Source: Intrasporangium_A sp039812505
GTDB taxonomy: Bacteria; Actinomycetota; Actinomycetes; Actinomycetales; Dermatophilaceae
DNA: 28,530 nt
NCBI RefSeq assembly: GCF_039812505.1
Contig: NZ_JBDIAQ010000031.1
Span: forward strand, 1 to 28,530
Direction of reading: 5' to 3'
The position numbers were made by a program, and so were the translations under genes. Every line of letters starts with the position of its first letter. Position 1 is the stretch's first letter. Of this stretch, positions 25,381 to 28,530 are shown one piece after another. The notes under the pieces were generated by a model. That model worked only from the letters and a program-made list of their open reading frames with translations, had not been told where the DNA came from and made no database searches.

Positions 25381-27006
25381 GTGCGAGCGACGGTCGGGAC
25401 GGCGGTGCTGCGCGCCGTCGGTGCCGTGATGCTCGTCGGCGGGCTGGCGATGCTGGTCGTGCCGCGCCCGGTCTTCACCCCGATCACCCACTGGGTCGTC
25501 GTCGTCACGTGCCTGGTCGCGGTGGCCGCCGCGCTGCTGGTCCGGGTCTCGCAGCGGGTCCGCACCACGCTCGGCTCCCGATGGGCCGGGCCGGGGCTCG
25601 CGGCGGTGGGCGGTGCCGTCGGAGCGGTCGTCGGCGAGGTGATGCGCTACCCCTACGGCTGGGACGCGGCGGTGGTCATGGGCTACGCCCGGCGGCTCGA
25701 GGCCGGGATGCCGCTGACGTCCGGCGACTACCGCTACCTGTCGATGTACCCCAACAACCTGCCGCTGCTGGCCATCGACCGCTCCGGTGCGGCGCTCGCC
25801 GCCCGGCTCGGGCTCTCCCCGGACGCGGTGCTGCTCGCTGCTGGCGCCGTGGGCCTCGCGGCGACGGTCTGGATCACCCATCGGGTCGTCCGGCGGTGTG
25901 CCGGGCCGGTGGCGGCCGCTGTTGCCGCGCTGCTGGTCACCTGTTTCGTCGGGCTGTCCCCGTGGATGGCGGTCCCCTACACCGATGTTTTCGCAGTGCC
26001 GTTCGTCATGGCGACGATCGCCCTCGCGGCCGAGGCGTGGTCGGTGCGTGGTGCGCAGCGGTGGATCGCCTGGGCCGGGGCCGTCGCCTGCGGGGTGGTC
26101 GCCTTCGTCGTCAAGACCACGCCCGTGGTGATCGTCGTGGCGGTGGTGATGGTCATCGCCCTGGACACCCTGCCCACCCGACGGGGGGACGAGGCGGCGC
26201 GTCGGAGCGAGGGATCGACGCGGGTGCGCGTGGCGCGCGCCGCAGCGGTCGCGGCCCTCACCGTCCTGACGTTCGCGGGAGGCGCCGCGGGGGTGACGCA
26301 GCTGGCCCGGCAGGCCGGCGGCGCCGACCTGAGCAGGGTCGACACCGCCCGGTCGGCACCGGTGATCTGGTGGGTGGCCAACGGCATGATCGAGATCGAC
26401 GCAAGGACCTTTACCTCGTACGGCGGGTACAGCCGCAGCATGGTGGAGGCCATCGAGGGACGCACCCAGGCCGGGATGAGCGCCTACGCACGAGACTTCA
26501 TGGAGGACCGCTGGGCCGAGCGGGGGCTGCCCGGCATGCTCGCCTTCTACGCCGAGAAGGCCGTCTGGAACTGGAACGACGGCATGTTCATGGCCTGGGG
26601 CGAGGGCAGTGACGCGAGCCAGCGACCCTACGCGCACAACCTGCTGGCCGGTGCGCTCCAGCAGGTCAACGGCTACCACGGGCGCTGGTATCCGGTCCGG
26701 GCGAGCGTCACCGAAGGGGTCTGGGCGGCGGTCGTCCTGCTCGCGGGGGCCGGTCTGCTGCGAGCCCCGTTCCGGCGGGACGTGCTGCTGCTGGCGTTGT
26801 CCACCCTCGGCATCGGGATCTTCGTGCTGGTTTTCCAGGGTCGGTCACGCTACCTGCTGAGCTTCGTCCCGGTCGTCGTCGCCCTCTCGTGCGCGGTGCT
26901 GCCGTCGTTGCGCAGCGTGCTGGGTCGTGGTCGCCTCGGCCGAAGGATTGTCCGCGCCGGCTGTGGAGAGGGCACAAGCGTTCAATTTGGGCACAAACCC
27001 GGGTAA
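25381..27006 (+). CDS. Polytopic membrane protein, GT39-like glycosyltransferase
   Basis: This 541-residue integral membrane protein has about ten or more hydrophobic helices spread over its length and a large extracytoplasmic loop (about residues 320-430). The first loop has G-W-D-A-A-V-V, followed by Y-P-N-N-L-P-L-L-A-I and later V-P-Y-T-D-V-F-A-V-P-F. This layout resembles GT-C fold lipid-linked-sugar glycosyltransferases (GT39/PMT_2) and integral membrane proteins seen with exosortase-like loci. The acidic residue in the first loop would be the candidate catalytic base. Donor and acceptor are unknown. GTG 25381 is preferred; GTG 25348 would add 11 residues overlapping the end of the repeats. 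The last 9 codons (from about 26979) lie in the IS4-like element, so the native C-terminus has been replaced or slightly lengthened. Confidence 0.75.
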   Translation: MRATVGTAVLRAVGAVMLVGGLAMLVVPRPVFTPITHWVVVVTCLVAVAAALLVRVSQRVRTTLGSRWAGPGLAAVGGAVGAVVGEVMRYPYGWDAAVVMGYARRLEAGMPLTSGDYRYLSMYPNNLPLLAIDRSGAALAARLGLSPDAVLLAAGAVGLAATVWITHRVVRRCAGPVAAAVAALLVTCFVGLSPWMAVPYTDVFAVPFVMATIALAAEAWSVRGAQRWIAWAGAVACGVVAFVVKTTPVVIVVAVVMVIALDTLPTRRGDEAARRSEGSTRVRVARAAAVAALTVLTFAGGAAGVTQLARQAGGADLSRVDTARSAPVIWWVANGMIEIDARTFTSYGGYSRSMVEAIEGRTQAGMSAYARDFMEDRWAERGLPGMLAFYAEKAVWNWNDGMFMAWGEGSDASQRPYAHNLLAGALQQVNGYHGRWYPVRASVTEGVWAAVVLLAGAGLLRAPFRRDVLLLALSTLGIGIFVLVFQGRSRYLLSFVPVVVALSCAVLPSLRSVLGRGRLGRRIVRAGCGEGTSVQFGHKPG

Positions 27007-28289
27007 CTTGCCGGCCATGCCGCGCCCTGGTTGGAGGAAGCCGGTGTCGGACCGACGGTTGTCGGACCTGGCCTCGGTCGGTCTGTTGATGAAGGTGTTC
27101 CCGCCGGGCGTGGTCGACGAGGTGATTGCCCGCTGTGGTCGGACCGAGCAGCGCCGGCGGGCGCTGCCAGCCAGGTCGGTGGCGTACTTCACGATGGGGA
27201 TGGCGTTGCACTCACACGGCTCCTACCACGACGTGCTCTCGCTGGTCTCCGACGGGATGGCGTGGGCGGACCGGGACGAGGTGAGACGGCGACTGGCGAA
27301 CAAGGCGGCCATCTCACATGCGCGAGATCGGCTCGGGCCCGAACCGATGAGAGGCTTGTTCGAGCGGGTTGCCGTCCCACTGGCGGCACGCGACGCGCCC
27401 GGCTCATGGCTGGCCGGTCGGTGGCTGGTCACCATCGACGGGACCTGCCTGGACCTGGCTGACACGCCGGCGAACAGGGCACATTTCGGCCGGCCTGCCG
27501 TGCTGGAAGGCGAGCCGGCCCCATTCCCACAGGCCCGGGTGGTCGCCGTGGCCGAGTGCGGCACGAACGCGATATTCGACGCGGCCGTCGGCCGGTACAC
27601 GACATCTGAGTCAACCCTTTCCGAGGACCTGTTGGCCCGGTTGACTCCAGGGACGTTGTGTCTGGACGACCGTGGCCGCTACAGCCGTACCGCGTGGGAG
27701 ACCGCATCCCGGACGGGAGCGCACCTGCTCTGGCGAGTCGCGGACAACCGGCCCCTCGACTTCGTGACCGAGCTGCCGGACGGGTCCTACCTGGCCGAGA
27801 TGCTCGAGCCTCATGCCGCCCGACATCCACGGCACCCGAGGAGAGTCCGCGTGATCGAGCAGGTCGAGGCGGGGGCTGGTCGGAAGGGGGACCGCCAACG
27901 GTTGATCACCACTCTGCTCGACCCGGACGAGGCGTCCGCGGCTGAGCTGACGGCTGCCCACGGTCGACGGTGGGAGCTCGACGCGGCGTTGGACGAGCTG
28001 AGGACCGGGCGAAGCCGGCCGCGGCCGGCGCTGCGCAGCAGGTCCCCGGACCTGGTCGTCCAGGAGATCTGGGGTCATCTGTGCTGCCACTACGCCATCC
28101 GGACCCTGCTGGTGCCGACTACGCCCGACAGGCCCGGCCCCGCCCGCAGCCTGGTACGCCGCGGCGTCGGGCCAGCTTCGGACGGGACATCGCCAGCCCG
28201 ATGATATCGACCCCAAGTGCGGTTCGGGGGCCTCTTTTCGGCTGGGCCGTCCATACGTCGGCAAAGCGCTTCGGAACACAAATTGAACG
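26979..28289. mobile_element. IS4-family insertion sequence, about 1.3 kb
   Basis: An 11-base inverted repeat, CGTTCAATTTG at 26979-26989 and CAAATTGAACG at 28279-28289, flanks a single transposase gene. The distance of 1311 bases suits an IS4 element. The repeats may extend further with mismatches, and no target-site duplication is clear next to them, so the exact ends are uncertain. The left end lies within the last codons of the membrane glycosyltransferase gene. Confidence 0.65.
27017..28204 (+). CDS. IS4-family transposase, probably decayed at the C-terminus
   Basis: This DDE transposase has 395 residues. The N-terminal IS4 domain (about 10-110) contains R-S-V-A-Y-F-T-M-G-M-A-L. The catalytic core has V-T-I-D-G-T-C-L-D (first D), L-C-L-D-D-R-G-R-Y (second D) and R-R-W-E-L-D-A-A-L-D-E-L-R-T (the Y-R-x3-E-like motif with the third acid). 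Related proteins continue after H-Y-A-I-R-x-L with A-D-Y-A-R-x and a D-P-D-R-x-S-F-like tail. Here A-D-Y-A-R-Q appears in another frame at about 28115-28135, which indicates a frameshift near 28105-28115 and a shortened end. The core is intact, so residual activity is possible. ATG 27017 is the natural start; the longer upstream frame lies in the neighbouring gene. Confidence 0.8.
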   Translation: MPRPGWRKPVSDRRLSDLASVGLLMKVFPPGVVDEVIARCGRTEQRRRALPARSVAYFTMGMALHSHGSYHDVLSLVSDGMAWADRDEVRRRLANKAAISHARDRLGPEPMRGLFERVAVPLAARDAPGSWLAGRWLVTIDGTCLDLADTPANRAHFGRPAVLEGEPAPFPQARVVAVAECGTNAIFDAAVGRYTTSESTLSEDLLARLTPGTLCLDDRGRYSRTAWETASRTGAHLLWRVADNRPLDFVTELPDGSYLAEMLEPHAARHPRHPRRVRVIEQVEAGAGRKGDRQRLITTLLDPDEASAAELTAAHGRRWELDAALDELRTGRSRPRPALRSRSPDLVVQEIWGHLCCHYAIRTLLVPTTPDRPGPARSLVRRGVGPASDGTSPAR

Positions 28290-28373
28290 ATATTCAGCCG
28301 GGTAGGTGAGACCTGGACCCCGGATTGCCTGAGGTCAGGGTCACGCCCGGACCCAGATGCGATCCAGGTGCCC

Positions 28374-28403
28374 TTGACAACGCTTCCACACCTCCGCTCT
28401 ACT
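28374..28403 (+). promoter_or_regulatory. Possible promoter at the window end
   Basis: TTGACA (28374-28379) is a perfect -35 hexamer and is followed after 18 bases by TCTACT (28398-28403), four of six matches to a -10 box. A downstream gene would lie mostly outside the window. The stretch 28290-28373 shows nothing recognisable. Confidence 0.35.
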
Positions 28404-28433
28404 GACAGCGTCGAGGCCCCACGCACATTGCAG

Positions 28434-28530
28434 ATGATCCTTCGGCTCATCGCGATCGGCTTTGCCGTGAATGTGTGCGACGAGGCACCACACTCACGAG
28501 AAAGTGCCCCTCAAGATGTCACGACCACGG
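28434..28530 (+). CDS. Possible partial open frame running off the window
   Basis: From ATG 28434 the frame stays open for 32 codons to the window edge, starting with a hydrophobic M-I-L-R-L-I-A-I-G-F-A-V. It lies about 30 bases after a possible promoter. Its third positions are not GC-biased and no ribosome binding site is seen, so it is a weak candidate; no family can be named. Confidence 0.2.
   Translation, partial: MILRLIAIGFAVNVCDEAPHSRESAPQDVTTT

Noticed and set aside
22762..26679. A 1305-codon open frame on the minus strand opposite lysR, leuA and the glycosyltransferase
   Set aside because: It is antisense to three well-supported genes, its composition is His/Asp/Arg/Val-rich without any domain, and such long antisense frames are usual in GC-rich DNA.
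28290..28373. A tRNA or attachment site behind the IS element
   Set aside because: The sequence has short GC-rich inverted segments, but no T-loop, anticodon arm or acceptor stem could be assembled.

Overview
The window is chromosomal DNA of a high-GC Gram-positive bacterium. GC-rich third codon positions, a two-Cys-motif SdhB with a single fused cytochrome b, a SigE-family sigma factor, an L-lysine 6-transaminase of the mycobacterial Lat type, leaderless starts behind TANNNT boxes and an actinobacterial leuA leader all point to Actinobacteria. An Intrasporangiaceae/Dermatophilaceae-like organism is my guess from overall feel, not from a marker gene. No rRNA or tRNA gene was seen.

Layout. 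(1) 32-4984, minus: sdhC-sdhA-sdhB followed closely by a D-alanyl-D-alanine carboxypeptidase. (2) 5174-6895, plus: a small DUF4234 membrane protein and an Ugd-type UDP-glucose dehydrogenase. (3) 7097-12248, plus: a lysine-catabolic operon, lat - ALDH7-like aminoadipate-semialdehyde dehydrogenase - fused alpha/beta thiamine-diphosphate E1 dehydrogenase, preceded by an inverted repeat that may be its operator. (4) 12481-14171, minus: a SigE-family sigma factor overlapping a membrane-anchored GerMN/Gmad2 protein, with an apparent gene-end remnant behind it. (5) 14453-16393, plus: a two-gene type II restriction-modification system (D12-class adenine methyltransferase and DpnII-like endonuclease) with visibly less GC-biased codons, probably acquired. 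(6) 16664-20454, plus: the conserved phoH-ybeY-corC-like-era block. (7) 20468-23298: a lipoprotein (minus) converging on era, then a divergent EamA transporter / LysR regulator pair sharing a palindromic intergenic region. (8) 23379-25260, plus: leuA behind a leaderless Leu-codon leader peptide and a hairpin (LEU-type attenuator). (9) 25262-25345: four tandem 21-bp repeats that resemble the multiple terminal repeats of IS21-family elements. (10) 25381-27006: a polytopic GT39-like membrane protein whose last codons run into an IS4-family insertion sequence (about 26979-28289) with a probably decayed transposase. (11) 28290-28530: mostly non-coding edge sequence with a possible promoter.

Most of the window is core metabolism and housekeeping. 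The accessory or less explained parts are the restriction-modification insert, the E1 fusion in the lysine operon, the sigma/GerMN pair, the leuA leader, the tandem repeats and the IS4 element. I did not find a clearly new multi-gene system; the best candidates for new biology are the substrate of the fused E1 and the origin or role of the 21-bp repeats.
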